Both the position numbers and the translations under genes were made by a program. The notes below the pieces were generated by a model. The model made no database searches. It saw nothing but the letters and a program-made list of their open reading frames with translations, and was not told where the DNA came from. From contig NZ_CP017279.1 of the NCBI RefSeq assembly GCF_001750725.1, positions 3,038,001 to 3,102,000 on the forward strand: a stretch of DNA of 64,000 bases, in the 5' to 3' direction. Source of the DNA: Enterobacter ludwigii. GTDB taxonomy: Bacteria; Pseudomonadota; Gammaproteobacteria; Enterobacterales; Enterobacteriaceae. Positions 8,437-19,196 of this stretch are shown piece after piece. Positions within the stretch are counted from its first letter, which is position 1, and every line of letters starts with the position of its first letter.

Positions 8437-9759
8437 ATGCAAGCAACAGCCACAACACTCGACTCCGGTGCGGAAACCGCGCCGGTTAACTCGCGAAACA
8501 AAGTTGTCGTCGCCTCGCTGATTGGCACCGCCATTGAGTTCTTCGACTTTTACATTTATGCCACCGCCGCGGTCATTGTCTTCCCGCATATTTTCTTCCC
8601 GCAGGGTGACCCGACGGCAGCCACGCTGCAGTCTCTGGCTACCTTTGCGATCGCGTTTGTTGCGCGTCCGATTGGCTCTGCCCTGTTTGGACACTTTGGC
8701 GATCGCATCGGCCGTAAGGTCACGCTGGTGGCCTCGCTGCTGACGATGGGGATCTCCACCGTCGCTATCGGCTTGCTGCCTACCTACGAAACCATTGGTA
8801 TTCTGGCCCCGATGCTGCTGGCGCTGGCGCGTTTTGGTCAGGGTCTGGGGCTGGGCGGTGAATGGGGGGGTGCGGCGCTGCTGGCCACGGAGAACGCACC
8901 GGCACGCAAACGCGCGCTGTACGGTTCATTCCCGCAGCTTGGCGCACCGATTGGCTTCTTCTTTGCGAACGGGACTTTCCTGCTGCTCTCCTGGCTGCTG
9001 ACGGACGAACAGTTCATGAGCTGGGGCTGGCGTATTCCGTTCGTCTTCTCCGCCGTGCTGGTGCTGATTGGCCTGTATGTCCGCGTGTCGCTTCACGAAA
9101 CGCCGGTTTTCGCTAAAGTTGCCGCCGCGAAAAAACAGGTAAAAGTGCCGCTGGGTACGCTGCTGACTAAACACGTCCGCGTGACGGTACTGGGCACGTT
9201 TATCATGCTCGCGACCTACACGCTGTTCTATATCATGACGGTCTACTCAATGACGTTCAGCACCGCCGCCGCGCCGGTTGGGCTCGGCCTGCCGCGTAAC
9301 GAAGTGCTGTGGATGTTGATGATGGCGGTCATTGGGTTTGGCGTCATGGTGCCGATTGCCGGCCTGCTGGCGGATAAGTTTGGTCGTCGCTCAAGCATGA
9401 TTGTTATCACCACGCTGATCATTCTGTTTGCCCTGTTCGTCTTCCCGCCGCTGCTGGGTTCAGGTAGCCCTGCGCTGGTCATGGCGTACCTGCTCATTGG
9501 TCTGAGCCTGATGGGCCTGACCTTCGGCCCGATGGGCGCGCTGCTGCCAGAGCTGTTCCCGACGGAAGTGCGTTATACCGGCGCGTCGTTCTCCTATAAC
9601 GTTGCCTCTATTCTGGGTGCGTCCGTTGCGCCTTATATCGCCACCTGGCTGCAGGCAAATTATGGCCTGTTCTACGTGGGCGTTTACCTGGCCGCCATGG
9701 CAGCACTGACGCTGATTGCCCTGCTGCTGACCCACGAGACGAAGCACCAGTCTCTGTAA
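8437..9759 (+). CDS. yhjE: MFS transporter YhjE (metabolite:H+ symporter family)
   Basis: A 440-aa major facilitator protein with about 12 membrane segments, of the ShiA/ProP/KgtP-type metabolite:H+ symporter family. The family opening is present (VVVASLIGTAIEFFDFYIY near residue 25), and so is the loop 2-3 motif GHFGDRIGRK. The second-half repeat is GLLADKFGRR. The substrate of YhjE is not established. The ATG at 8437 has only a weak A-rich ribosome site but matches the family start. The gene is convergent with yhjG, with a palindromic repeat between. Confidence 0.93.
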   Translation: MQATATTLDSGAETAPVNSRNKVVVASLIGTAIEFFDFYIYATAAVIVFPHIFFPQGDPTAATLQSLATFAIAFVARPIGSALFGHFGDRIGRKVTLVASLLTMGISTVAIGLLPTYETIGILAPMLLALARFGQGLGLGGEWGGAALLATENAPARKRALYGSFPQLGAPIGFFFANGTFLLLSWLLTDEQFMSWGWRIPFVFSAVLVLIGLYVRVSLHETPVFAKVAAAKKQVKVPLGTLLTKHVRVTVLGTFIMLATYTLFYIMTVYSMTFSTAAAPVGLGLPRNEVLWMLMMAVIGFGVMVPIAGLLADKFGRRSSMIVITTLIILFALFVFPPLLGSGSPALVMAYLLIGLSLMGLTFGPMGALLPELFPTEVRYTGASFSYNVASILGASVAPYIATWLQANYGLFYVGVYLAAMAALTLIALLLTHETKHQSL

Positions 9760-9776
9760 TTCACCGCGGCCTGATA

Positions 9777-9797
9777 CCCTCTCCCCCAGGGAGAGGG
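9777..9797. repeat. Dispersed palindrome, copy 2
   Basis: CCCTCTCCC and GGGAGAGGG form a 9-bp stem with loop CCA, 18 bases after the yhjE stop and 23 bases from the yhjG stop, between convergent genes. The left flank (CGCGGCCTGATA) resembles that of copies 1 and 7. Confidence 0.85.
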
Positions 9798-9819
9798 TAA
9801 AGGTCCCGAAAGCCGTACG

Positions 9820-11862
9820 TTATTTTTTCATCTGCGACAAAATGTTCCGGCACTGATTCGCATCCCCTTCTGACGGCGAAATTAACGCCAACAGCGCCGC
9901 CGCTGGCGTAACCAGCGTCGCGAGTGCTGCCGCCACCGCGCCGCGCGCAATCAGAGGACCGGGTTTCACACCCGCCTGCGGATTTTTAAAGGTCCCACGC
10001 ACGTAGAGCGGCGAACGCAGGGTGATGATACGAATCCCCTTACTTTCCGGATCGATGGTTAAATCAAGCTGCTCGGAGGCCATACTGGCGGTGCCGGTCA
10101 CGTTGATAACCGCGTTCTCCGTATCGAAGGCAAAAATCTGCGGGCGCGCCACGCCGTTGACCAGATCCAGGTTGGCCGCCGCACAGTTCACCCGCACCTC
10201 ATCATCACCGAAGATTTGCCCGATGACGTAGTTCCCGACGTTCAGCCCCAGGATCTCCATCAGGTTACGGCTCACCAGCCCGTCATTCATCAGAAGCTTC
10301 AGGTTACCGTTACTGCTCCCGAGCAGTGCAGCCACGGAATTCCCCACGCCGCGGATATCCGCATCGCCGTTCATTTCACCCAGGGTTTTCTGCATCAATT
10401 CCACGTTCGGCATCAGCTCTTTCAGTTTGAGCCGGCGGGCCTTAATATCGGCACGCCCCTGCATCGGCTTTTTATCGCCTTCGAGGTGAATGTTCGATGA
10501 GATGGTCCCACCCGCCATGCCAAACTTCAGCGGCTGCAGGCGTAAATCGGCATTTTTAAGCAGGATATGGGTCGAAAGATTGCTGATCGGCAGCGTACTG
10601 CCATGTTCGATTTTGCCCCCTTTAAAGCGAACATCCGCATCCATTACGTCCCACTTATCGGTTTCAAAGCGATCGTAAGGCAGGACTTTCCCCGCCGGCT
10701 GGCGATCTTTCTTCACCTCTTTTGATTTCGTGCCTTTACCGGAATCAATCCCGATCAGCGGCCCCAAATCGGCCAGCCGCAGCTGGCGAGACTCCACATC
10801 ACCTTCCAGTTTCGGACGCGGTTTTCCGGTGGTGTAGGTCAACGAGCCATGGATATCGCTGTCGCCAATACGGCCATTGAAATCGCGATAATCAAATACC
10901 GACGATTTTTCCGTGTCGATTTTTGCCACCAGATGCCCGTCCGTCTCAAACGGTGGCGTATCTGGCAGCAGGACGCCAGTGAGTTCATACAGTTCACCCA
11001 GCGAATCACCGGCAAACTTCAGCCGCAGATCAACGCCCCCCATGTTCATAGGATCGTTGACGGTCCCGGTGAAGGCCACCCGCGTGTTCCCGGAGCGGAA
11101 ATCCGCCTGCACAGGAAACGGCGTCGAGTCGCTTCGAAGCGCCAGCATGCCGCCAATTTTGCCGGTGCCGGTCAGGGGCTGCCCTTTGTAGCGCCCTTCG
11201 GCCTTCAGGCCGAAAACATAATCCCCGGCTTTGGCATTATCGCCCTTCGCTTTTGCACCGGTCACTTCGCTAAACGGCAGCGGTTTGCCCAACGGATCGA
11301 CCAGGATCTCGATATCAGCTTTGCTAACCTTGTCGTCGATGGCGATCCGCCCGCGATCGAAGAGAATATTGTCGAGACGGAATGACCATGATGAGGGCTG
11401 CGCATTGGGATCTTTTTCGTCGCTGCTGGCGAGATCAAACGTCCAGTTGTTGTTCTTTTCGGAAAGGCGGATCAGACGCGCATCGGGCTGCTGAAGCTTG
11501 ATCCACGGCAGGTAAACCGTTTTGGTCAGTAGCGCTAACGGGGCCAGCGTGGCTTCTACGCGGGGCAGATGCACCATTGTCACGTCAGGAATATCCGGCG
11601 GGTTGCCGAGAATGATGTCGTCGGCGTGGACATGCGGCCAGGGGATCCAGCTTCGCCAGCCGGTCTCCTCTTTCTGGCGTTCCCACACCACCCCGAGATC
11701 GCCGCGTATGGCGAAGGGGCGATTGAGTTCGGTGGAGACTTTCTGGTTGATGGTCGGCTTAAGGCGGTTCCAGTCAAACGTCGCGATAATGACGACGGCG
11801 ACCACGATCAACAACAATAAAATCCCTGCTGTCCAGGCGATTACCCTGGTTGTTTTTGTCAT
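9820..11862 (-). CDS. yhjG: AsmA family protein YhjG
   Basis: A 680-aa AsmA-like protein with an N-terminal membrane helix (residues 7-28) and a long beta-rich periplasmic region. These proteins are now thought to form hydrophobic grooves that move phospholipids between the inner and outer membranes. The C-terminal AsmA repeat region (RGVGNSVAALLGSSNGNLKLLMNDGLVSRNLMEI...) is clear, and the protein ends in a short CRNILSQMKK tail as in E. coli YhjG. AAGGGGAT precedes the ATG. It is a single gene, convergent with yhjE. Its individual role is unknown. Confidence 0.93.
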   Translation of the reverse strand: MTKTTRVIAWTAGILLLLIVVAVVIIATFDWNRLKPTINQKVSTELNRPFAIRGDLGVVWERQKEETGWRSWIPWPHVHADDIILGNPPDIPDVTMVHLPRVEATLAPLALLTKTVYLPWIKLQQPDARLIRLSEKNNNWTFDLASSDEKDPNAQPSSWSFRLDNILFDRGRIAIDDKVSKADIEILVDPLGKPLPFSEVTGAKAKGDNAKAGDYVFGLKAEGRYKGQPLTGTGKIGGMLALRSDSTPFPVQADFRSGNTRVAFTGTVNDPMNMGGVDLRLKFAGDSLGELYELTGVLLPDTPPFETDGHLVAKIDTEKSSVFDYRDFNGRIGDSDIHGSLTYTTGKPRPKLEGDVESRQLRLADLGPLIGIDSGKGTKSKEVKKDRQPAGKVLPYDRFETDKWDVMDADVRFKGGKIEHGSTLPISNLSTHILLKNADLRLQPLKFGMAGGTISSNIHLEGDKKPMQGRADIKARRLKLKELMPNVELMQKTLGEMNGDADIRGVGNSVAALLGSSNGNLKLLMNDGLVSRNLMEILGLNVGNYVIGQIFGDDEVRVNCAAANLDLVNGVARPQIFAFDTENAVINVTGTASMASEQLDLTIDPESKGIRIITLRSPLYVRGTFKNPQAGVKPGPLIARGAVAAALATLVTPAAALLALISPSEGDANQCRNILSQMKK

Positions 11863-11927
11863 TGTTATCCCCTTTCCTGATGACCTTACCTGTAAAACTA
11901 TAGTTCAGACAAAGGGAAGCGGGCAGA

Positions 11928-12701
11928 TCAGAGGATCGTTATCACGGAATCGAGGGTATCCATTGGGACCGGACGAGAGAGGAAATAGCCTTGTGCCGCC
12001 GCCGCGGGAGAATTTTGCACATCACGCCACTCATCCAGCGTTTCCACACCTTCCACTATCACGCCCTGGCAGTAGCGGTTCATCAGCTGTAATAAGAGCG
12101 TAAACAGGTTCCGCCCTTCCGGGGTCTGGCGCAGCATAATGAACAGGTCGCGGGCCACTTTAATGTAGTCGTAACGCACTTCGCTGAGGGCAGAGAAGTT
12201 CGCCATCCCGGTGCCAAAGTCATCCAGCCACAGCGGGCCGAATTCGCACATCGAGGCAAATGATGAGTCCTGTGGCAGACGAACATGCTCCACCAGCTCA
12301 AAGCGCATCCACGGTAAGGAGGCGATCAGCTCCTGTAATTTCGCGTTCTGGCGCAGCGCCAGCAAGGTGGGTCCATCGACGTTGACCGAGGCGAGGATGG
12401 CGTGCTGTTCGAAAAAGGCCTGTTTGGTTGCCAGCATACGGAGCTGTTCTTCCAGCACATCCAGGCGCTGGCGCACGGCAACTTCGGCAAAATAGCGGTC
12501 CGGTGCGATACGCTGTGAGGGGTTTGACGGGTGCGTCACGACGGTCAAAATTTCAATAGCCATCAGTCGACCGTCCGTTCGGTAGATCGGCTGATAGGTG
12601 TACGCACGCTCACATTGCAGCCAGTAGCGATGCTCCTGCAAGTTCTCAATACTTGCCTCAGGCGTAGTGCTCAGCCGCTGGATAACCTGCTCTGACTTCA
12701 T
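11928..12701 (-). CDS. pdeH: Cyclic-di-GMP phosphodiesterase PdeH (YhjH)
   Basis: A stand-alone EAL-domain protein of 257 aa. It hydrolyses c-di-GMP to pGpG and so favours motility over biofilm and cellulose production; in E. coli it is the main such enzyme of the flagellar cascade. The EAL signature is EIL (MAIEILTVV near residue 52), as in the E. coli protein (ELL). SVNVDGPT, FELVEH, LDDFGTGM and VIVEGVET are intact, so it should be active. The ATG at 12701 is chosen: AGGAC lies upstream and the longer open frame would start only 5 bases from the sigma-28 -10 element. Its target c-di-GMP is the activator of BcsA encoded 16 kb away. Confidence 0.95.
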   Translation of the reverse strand: MKSEQVIQRLSTTPEASIENLQEHRYWLQCERAYTYQPIYRTDGRLMAIEILTVVTHPSNPSQRIAPDRYFAEVAVRQRLDVLEEQLRMLATKQAFFEQHAILASVNVDGPTLLALRQNAKLQELIASLPWMRFELVEHVRLPQDSSFASMCEFGPLWLDDFGTGMANFSALSEVRYDYIKVARDLFIMLRQTPEGRNLFTLLLQLMNRYCQGVIVEGVETLDEWRDVQNSPAAAAQGYFLSRPVPMDTLDSVITIL

Positions 12702-12747
12702 TTCAGATGTCCTGTTGTTGGATGGCCTTTCTGGACTCGTCAAAGGG

Positions 12748-12774
12748 TTATCGGCCCGGCAATTGAGAACTTTA
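12748..12774 (-). promoter_or_regulatory. Sigma-28 (FliA) promoter of pdeH
   Basis: Read on the minus strand the site is TAAA, a 15-base spacer, then GCCGATAA, an exact match to the FliA consensus. It lies 47 bases before the pdeH ATG. In E. coli pdeH (yhjH) is a class-3 flagellar gene, so this confirms coupling to the flagellar cascade. Confidence 0.92.
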
Positions 12775-12848
12775 TGTTCAATTCACCCGGAAAATGAAAT
12801 TAAGCGGGCAGAAATTAACAGGAACACGCGCTGGCTCAAATAAAATAA

Positions 12849-12863
12849 TGGAACGTCGTTTTA
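12849..12863. promoter_or_regulatory. Candidate KdgR operator before kdgK
   Basis: TGGAAC-GTC-GTTTTA is a near-perfect inverted repeat matching the KdgR box core (TGAAAC-N3-GTTTCA), with AT-rich flanks. It lies 66-80 bases before the kdgK start. KdgR is known to repress kdgK in E. coli and pectinolytic relatives. Confidence 0.6.
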
Positions 12864-12929
12864 ATATAGTTGACCGCATAATTCACTCAGCGCACACTAC
12901 CGAAAATTACTCTGTTCAGGTTCACGACT

Positions 12930-13859
12930 ATGACCAAGAAAATTGCCGTGATTGGCGAATGCATGATTGAGCTGTCACAAAAAGGCGCGGAAGTCAGCCG
13001 CGGTTTTGGTGGCGATACGTTAAACACCTCCGTTTATATTGCCCGTCAGGTTGCCCCAGAGGCCCTTACCGTGAACTACGTCACCGCCCTGGGGACGGAC
13101 AGTTTCAGCCAGCAAATGCTGGAAGCCTGGCAGAGTGAGCAGGTGGACACCTCGCTGATACAGCGTATGGAAAACCGCCTGCCGGGGCTTTACTACATTG
13201 AAACCGACGATACCGGCGAGCGGACCTTCTACTACTGGCGTAACGAAGCCGCGGCCAAATTCTGGCTGGAGAGCGACGCTGCGGCTGCCATCTGCGAAGC
13301 GTTAGCCACCTTTGATTATCTTTATCTGAGCGGGATTAGCCTGGCTATTTTAAGCTCAGCCAGCCGTGAAAAGCTGCTGTCGTTACTGCGTGAATGCCGC
13401 GCCAATGGCGGCAAGGTTATTTTCGATAATAACTACCGCCCGCGCCTGTGGGCCAGCCGTGAAGAGACGCAGCAGGTTTATCAGCAGATACTGCAATGCA
13501 CCGATATCGCCTTCCTGACGCTCGATGATGAAGATGCGCTGTGGGGTGAGAAACCCGTTGATGAGGTGATTGCGCGTACGCAGGCCGCCGGCGTAAGTGA
13601 AGTGGTGATTAAGCGCGGGGCTGATTCGTGTCTGGTCGCCATCGAAGGTGAAGCCGTCATCGACGTCCCTGCGGTGACGTTGCCGAAAGAGAAAGTGATT
13701 GATACGACGGCGGCGGGTGATTCATTCAGTGCGGGCTATCTGGCGGTGCGTTTGACGGGCGGGACGCCAGAAGCGGCGGCCCAGCGTGGACACCTGACGG
13801 CGAGCACCGTGATCCAGTATCGCGGGGCAATTATTCCGCGTGAGGCAATGCCACAGTAA
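12930..13859 (+). CDS. kdgK: 2-dehydro-3-deoxygluconokinase
   Basis: This kinase phosphorylates 2-keto-3-deoxygluconate to KDPG, the entry of hexuronate breakdown into the Entner-Doudoroff pathway. The protein is 309 aa, of the PfkB/ribokinase family. The N-terminal GE-x-M-IEL and the GFGGDTLNT substrate-loop segments are present. The PfkB signature 2 with catalytic Asp is DTTAAGDSFSAGYL near residue 255. The ribosome site (CAGG) is weak. A KdgR-like box lies upstream, and it is convergent with yhjJ across palindrome copy 3. Confidence 0.95.
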   Translation: MTKKIAVIGECMIELSQKGAEVSRGFGGDTLNTSVYIARQVAPEALTVNYVTALGTDSFSQQMLEAWQSEQVDTSLIQRMENRLPGLYYIETDDTGERTFYYWRNEAAAKFWLESDAAAAICEALATFDYLYLSGISLAILSSASREKLLSLLRECRANGGKVIFDNNYRPRLWASREETQQVYQQILQCTDIAFLTLDDEDALWGEKPVDEVIARTQAAGVSEVVIKRGADSCLVAIEGEAVIDVPAVTLPKEKVIDTTAAGDSFSAGYLAVRLTGGTPEAAAQRGHLTASTVIQYRGAIIPREAMPQ

Positions 13860-13867
13860 AAACAAAA

Positions 13868-13888
13868 CCCTCTCCGACAGGGAGAGGG
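13868..13888. repeat. Dispersed palindrome, copy 3
   Basis: CCCTCTCC and GGAGAGGG form a stem with loop GACAG, 8 bases after the kdgK stop, between the convergent kdgK and yhjJ. The right flank reads TTCTGGATGAGGGGCA, a variant of the GGGTAAGGGCA flank at copies 5 and 6. Confidence 0.85.
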
Positions 13889-13904
13889 TTCTGGATGAGG
13901 GGCA

Positions 13905-15398
13905 TTACTGCCCCTGCGGGATATCCGTTGCGTCCTGGTGCAAATCATCTGCCGTAGCAGCCTGCGATGGCTGCGGCGTGGAGGCCATAATGGTATTCCA
14001 GGTCGACTGAAGTTCCTTCATGTCATATTCCGGCTCGCCTTTCGGCTGCAGAAGAATCAACGCCATTTCCTGCGACAGCTGCTGACGTAAGTCCTGATTC
14101 AACATATCGACGGTCAACCCCTCCAGGAAGTCCTGACGAAGCTTCTGGTACTGCTCCGGCGCAATATCCACCACCTGATTCTGCAGTGAGCGAATACGCT
14201 GGCTGATCAGAATGTCGGTATCGGCGCGGGCATACGTTGCAAACAGCTTCTGCAGCTCAAGTTTTTTCTGTGCGACCAGCGCATTGAACTCTTCTTCCGA
14301 CAGGCCCTCTTTGCGCACTTTTGCCAGCTCTTTTGCCACCACGCCCAGATTCGCATTCAGCTTATCGCCCGGCGATTCAACGTTAATGGCACACTGTGCA
14401 CGCTGGAACAGCACGCGGCAGTCAAAGCCGAGACCGATATTCTTCACGTTATTCTTGCTGAGCGTCTGCTGAACGTGCCAGAACAGCGCTTCACGTGCCA
14501 GATCGGCACGCCAGTAGCGCAGCAGCGCCGCTGACTCACGAATTGGCTGCCAGGCGTTATCCCACATGACGGAGAGGCGATCCTGACGAACGGTATCCGT
14601 CATAATGCTGACAGGCTCTGCACGCAGTGGAGAGAGCGTTGGGACAGGGGCCGGTGTTTCGCGTTTGCCTTTCAGTTCGCCAAACGCTTTGTTGATCTGC
14701 TCCACCACCGCACGGCTGTCCACATTCCCCACCACGATAAGCGTCATCGCGTCCGGGGTGTACCATTTCTGGTAGAACGATTTTACCTGCTCAGCGTCCA
14801 CCGGCTGTTTCAGCGGCTCGGCCGGGTCATGCCCCAGCAGCGTTGAACCCTTCAGGCGGTAACGCCACCAGCCCTCTTTGGTGTCCACAGGCCAGGTGGC
14901 AACCATGTCACTGTTGCTCAGCGCATAGTTAACGGTTTCCGGCGTAATCGCCAGATTGCCCGACGCATCGGCGAGATACGTAAGGGCTTCTTTGAGCAGG
15001 TCGTTACGGTTATTTGGCAGGCTCAGGTTGAACATGGTGTAGTCATACGAGACCACAGCCGGCGGAAGCGGACGTTTCGGATCAATGGCCTGTTGCCAGA
15101 GCGAACGCACCTGAACTGCTTGCAAACTGCCGCTCTGCGTGAGCGCCAGTCGGGGAATAAAATGGCTAAAACCGGTTTGCTGAGTGCTTTCCGTGAGGGA
15201 GCCGGTATTAACAGACAGACGGATTTCAACACGGTCACTCGGACGTTGTGGGGTGGCTAAAACCTGCCACTGAAAACCGTTCGCTAGTGTCCCTTGTTGC
15301 CAGGCCGGGTCTGGCTGGAGCGCATCTGCCTGCACATAACTGGCTGCTGCCATCATCAGCAAACCGCCGGTTAAGAGTCGAATTTTTGTGCCCTGCAT
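13905..15398 (-). CDS. yhjJ: Periplasmic M16-family protein YhjJ, non-catalytic
   Basis: A 497-aa protein of the pitrilysin/insulinase (M16) fold. A signal peptide (residues 1-24, ending VQA) sends it to the periplasm. The M16 zinc site HxxEH is degenerate: the aligned segment is H79-F-I-P-R, so only the first His remains and it is not expected to be a peptidase. The length matches E. coli YhjJ (498 aa). The C-terminal tail is rich in Gln/Asp/Thr. It is a single gene between kdgK and dctA. Its function is unknown. Confidence 0.92.
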   Translation of the reverse strand: MQGTKIRLLTGGLLMMAAASYVQADALQPDPAWQQGTLANGFQWQVLATPQRPSDRVEIRLSVNTGSLTESTQQTGFSHFIPRLALTQSGSLQAVQVRSLWQQAIDPKRPLPPAVVSYDYTMFNLSLPNNRNDLLKEALTYLADASGNLAITPETVNYALSNSDMVATWPVDTKEGWWRYRLKGSTLLGHDPAEPLKQPVDAEQVKSFYQKWYTPDAMTLIVVGNVDSRAVVEQINKAFGELKGKRETPAPVPTLSPLRAEPVSIMTDTVRQDRLSVMWDNAWQPIRESAALLRYWRADLAREALFWHVQQTLSKNNVKNIGLGFDCRVLFQRAQCAINVESPGDKLNANLGVVAKELAKVRKEGLSEEEFNALVAQKKLELQKLFATYARADTDILISQRIRSLQNQVVDIAPEQYQKLRQDFLEGLTVDMLNQDLRQQLSQEMALILLQPKGEPEYDMKELQSTWNTIMASTPQPSQAATADDLHQDATDIPQGQ

Positions 15399-15583
15399 GT
15401 GAACCCCTGATCAACATTCCTGGTTAAAGAGAGTGTCTCGCGACGCGTTTCACTCTAAAAGATGACGATGAAAACACGTCGATTAGACCGCGTGTTCTAC
15501 AAAACGTCACGGTCAGAAGTGAAATATACCCAAAAAAAATCTTGTCGAATTATGACAGGTACGAACAGTTATTATGCGCAGGA

Positions 15584-15611
15584 GCCCGCATCCCGACAAG
15601 GGAATGCGGGC
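15584..15611 (-). terminator. Hairpin downstream of dctA
   Basis: GCCCGCAT and ATGCGGGC pair around an inner CCC/GGG stem, 14 bases after the dctA stop. There is no U-run on the minus strand, so it may be a mRNA-end stabiliser or a weak terminator. The rest of the dctA/yhjJ gap is AT-rich with no other clear feature. Confidence 0.4.
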
Positions 15612-15624
15612 ATTTGTGACAATA

Positions 15625-16950
<1,326 letters not shown>

Positions 16951-17040
16951 TTATGGTTAACCTGCGGCTTTAAAATAACACCCGTATAACAGGACAGAAA
17001 TAAACCCAGTTCAAATTTGAAACACAAATGTTAAGAACTT

Positions 17041-17056
17041 TGAGCTGGCTCGCACA
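17041..17056 (-). promoter_or_regulatory. Possible CRP site upstream of dctA
   Basis: On the minus strand TGTGC-N6-GCTCA resembles TGTGA-N6-TCACA, with the second half imperfect. It lies about 130 bases before dctA. CRP activates dctA in E. coli. The site is weak. Confidence 0.3.
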
Positions 17057-17070
17057 AGCCAGCAACAAAA

Positions 17071-19077
17071 TTACACGTTTGCGCTATTGTCCCCACCGGA
17101 AAGGTAGCGTTGTTCAAAGACATCCGACGGAACAGCCGGTGCAAACAGGAAGCCCTGTCCACCCTCCACGCCCGCTTCAGCCAGCCAGGTGCGCTGCGCG
17201 TCTGTCTCAATCCCTTCGGCAATCAGCTGCAGTTTCAGGCTGCGGGCCAGCTGGATAATGGCCTGGACCATGCTGCTGTCTTCCGGCAACCCTTCAACAA
17301 AGGCTTTGTCGATTTTCAGCACATCCACCGGCAGGGTTTTCATATGCTGGAGCTGACGCAGCCCGGCATAACCCATACCGAAATCGTCCAGCGCGATGCG
17401 TATACCGGCATTACGCAGCGGTTTCAGAATCGCGACCGCCTCATTAGGATCGTCAATACGCCGGCTTTCCGTGACTTCCAGCGTCAGCGTATCAGGCTTG
17501 ATCCGGTAACGATGGATCAGCTCCAGCATCTCAGACACCATGGTCGGATGCATCAGCTGCAGGGCGGACAAGTTGACCGACAGCGGGAGCGTCACGCCTC
17601 GTTCCTGCCAGGCAGCAAGCTGTCGGCACGACTCCTCCAGCACCCAGTAACCGACGGTGACCATCAGGCCACAGGATTCGATGCGCTCAATGAGCCCTTC
17701 CGGCAATTCCCATGAACCATCCGGCTGCTGCACGCGCAGCAGCGCTTCCGCGCTGATCACCTCGCCCGTCAGCAAATTCACCTGCGGCTGGAGCCAGAGG
17801 GCAAACTGACGGTTATCCAGCGCGGTCAAAATGTCGCTCTCTTCCGTCAGGCGCTGCTGCGCCCTTTCCATCTGTTCCGGGTCGAAGAACTGGATCTGAT
17901 TTTTCCCTTTGCGCCGGGCGGTAAACGCCGCCGAGAAAGCACGACGGTAAAGCTGTTCCGCCGTTAAGTCACCGTAGTACATCGCAATACCGATACTGGC
18001 GCTTGGACGAAGCTGGATGCCCTGAATGGGCAGCCGCTCATTAATGACAGTGAGTACTTGCTGACCTAACGTGATCGCATGCCACGGCTCTTTCACGCCG
18101 TTGGCAATCACCACCAGGTCATACCCGCTGACCTGGGTCAGCACCATGCGCGGGGCCAGCACGGACTTCACTTTCTCCACCAGGGTCAAGAGCAGCATTT
18201 CACGCTGGTTCTCTTTGAGCACGCCGGCAGTGTCCTGCAGGGTTTCACAGGCGATCACCATCAGCGCGGTGGTTTGCTGGCGGGCAACAGTCTGTTCCAG
18301 CATCGCCATCAGGAAGGCTTTATTGGGCAGCTCCGAGACCGGGAAGCGCGTGGCGCTGCTGTTCAGCTCATCCTGCTGGCGCTGCATCCGCTGCTGGTTG
18401 AGGTTATAGCTACGTACCAGCATGCCAATCTCGTCGTCATGATGAAGACGTGGCAGCGGAAGCTGATGCCCCACCTGGTCTTGCGGTGAAAGCGTGTTCA
18501 ACTCCCGGGCAATCCGGCGTAGCGGATGCACAATCAGACGGTTAATACACCAGGTCAGCGCCACGCTCAGAATAAGCGTCATAAGTAAGCAAGTGGTCAC
18601 TAACGTGACAACCCAGCTCATGACGAACTTGTACATGCGGTACGAGTCTGCCTGCAGAACAAGGTAGGCCAACGGCTGTGGATTCGCGGGACGCTCAAGC
18701 GAATAGACCGGCAGCGAAATCTGCACCGGCAGTTCAAACAGCCGCATCACCATCATGGGGACCGGGCGCTCGGGGATAAAACTCATCCGCAGCGCCTGAA
18801 ACTGATTGGGTAACACCACGTCTGCGCGGCTCACGACACCGGCAGGCTGAATGCGTTTTAAAATGGTTTCCGCTTCGGGAATATCCCCTTTCAAAATAGA
18901 GGCAGAGAGCGGGCCACGCACCGAGCGGGCAATACTTTCTAATTGCGAAGCCGTGTTATAGCGATTCTGCTGTACGGAATGAAACAGCAAAATTACGCAA
19001 AAAAGGAGTACAAACAGCATTGTGACGGCAGAAACCATCGCCATCTGTTTGATAGTTAAGGAACGGCTGACACGCAA
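17071..19077 (-). CDS. hmsP: Biofilm phosphodiesterase HmsP (PdeK/YhjK), TTG start
   Basis: A 668-aa membrane-bound c-di-GMP protein. Two membrane helices (about residues 8-30 and 150-175) flank a periplasmic sensor region, followed by HAMP, a degenerate GGDEF domain (SGYDL in place of GGDEF) and a C-terminal EAL domain with [25 protein letters not shown] and LIAEGIET. The EAL site looks intact. The start chosen is TTG at 19077, with GGAGAG five bases upstream; it gives the E. coli N-terminus [18 protein letters not shown] at 19113 is possible but falls inside a stable hairpin. It lies downstream of bcsC, where it can lower the c-di-GMP that drives cellulose synthesis. Confidence 0.9.
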   Translation of the reverse strand: MRVSRSLTIKQMAMVSAVTMLFVLLFCVILLFHSVQQNRYNTASQLESIARSVRGPLSASILKGDIPEAETILKRIQPAGVVSRADVVLPNQFQALRMSFIPERPVPMMVMRLFELPVQISLPVYSLERPANPQPLAYLVLQADSYRMYKFVMSWVVTLVTTCLLMTLILSVALTWCINRLIVHPLRRIARELNTLSPQDQVGHQLPLPRLHHDDEIGMLVRSYNLNQQRMQRQQDELNSSATRFPVSELPNKAFLMAMLEQTVARQQTTALMVIACETLQDTAGVLKENQREMLLLTLVEKVKSVLAPRMVLTQVSGYDLVVIANGVKEPWHAITLGQQVLTVINERLPIQGIQLRPSASIGIAMYYGDLTAEQLYRRAFSAAFTARRKGKNQIQFFDPEQMERAQQRLTEESDILTALDNRQFALWLQPQVNLLTGEVISAEALLRVQQPDGSWELPEGLIERIESCGLMVTVGYWVLEESCRQLAAWQERGVTLPLSVNLSALQLMHPTMVSEMLELIHRYRIKPDTLTLEVTESRRIDDPNEAVAILKPLRNAGIRIALDDFGMGYAGLRQLQHMKTLPVDVLKIDKAFVEGLPEDSSMVQAIIQLARSLKLQLIAEGIETDAQRTWLAEAGVEGGQGFLFAPAVPSDVFEQRYLSGGDNSANV

Positions 19078-19106
19078 AATGACTCTCCACAAAACTCGAA
19101 GCGCAG

Positions 19107-19135
19107 GGCGCACCAGGGTGTAAACCTGGTGCGCC
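19107..19135 (-). other. Stable hairpin between bcsC and hmsP
   Basis: GGCGCACCAGG and CCTGGTGCGCC form a perfect 11-bp stem with a 7-base loop. It lies between the bcsC stop and the hmsP start. It lacks a U-run, so it could be an RNA-processing or 3'-protecting element that sets hmsP expression apart from bcsC. Confidence 0.6.
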
Positions 19136-19196
19136 TGAGTATACCCGATTGCTGTACTTTTAAGAGAGACTTACAAATGGATTAAGTTAAATCCGA

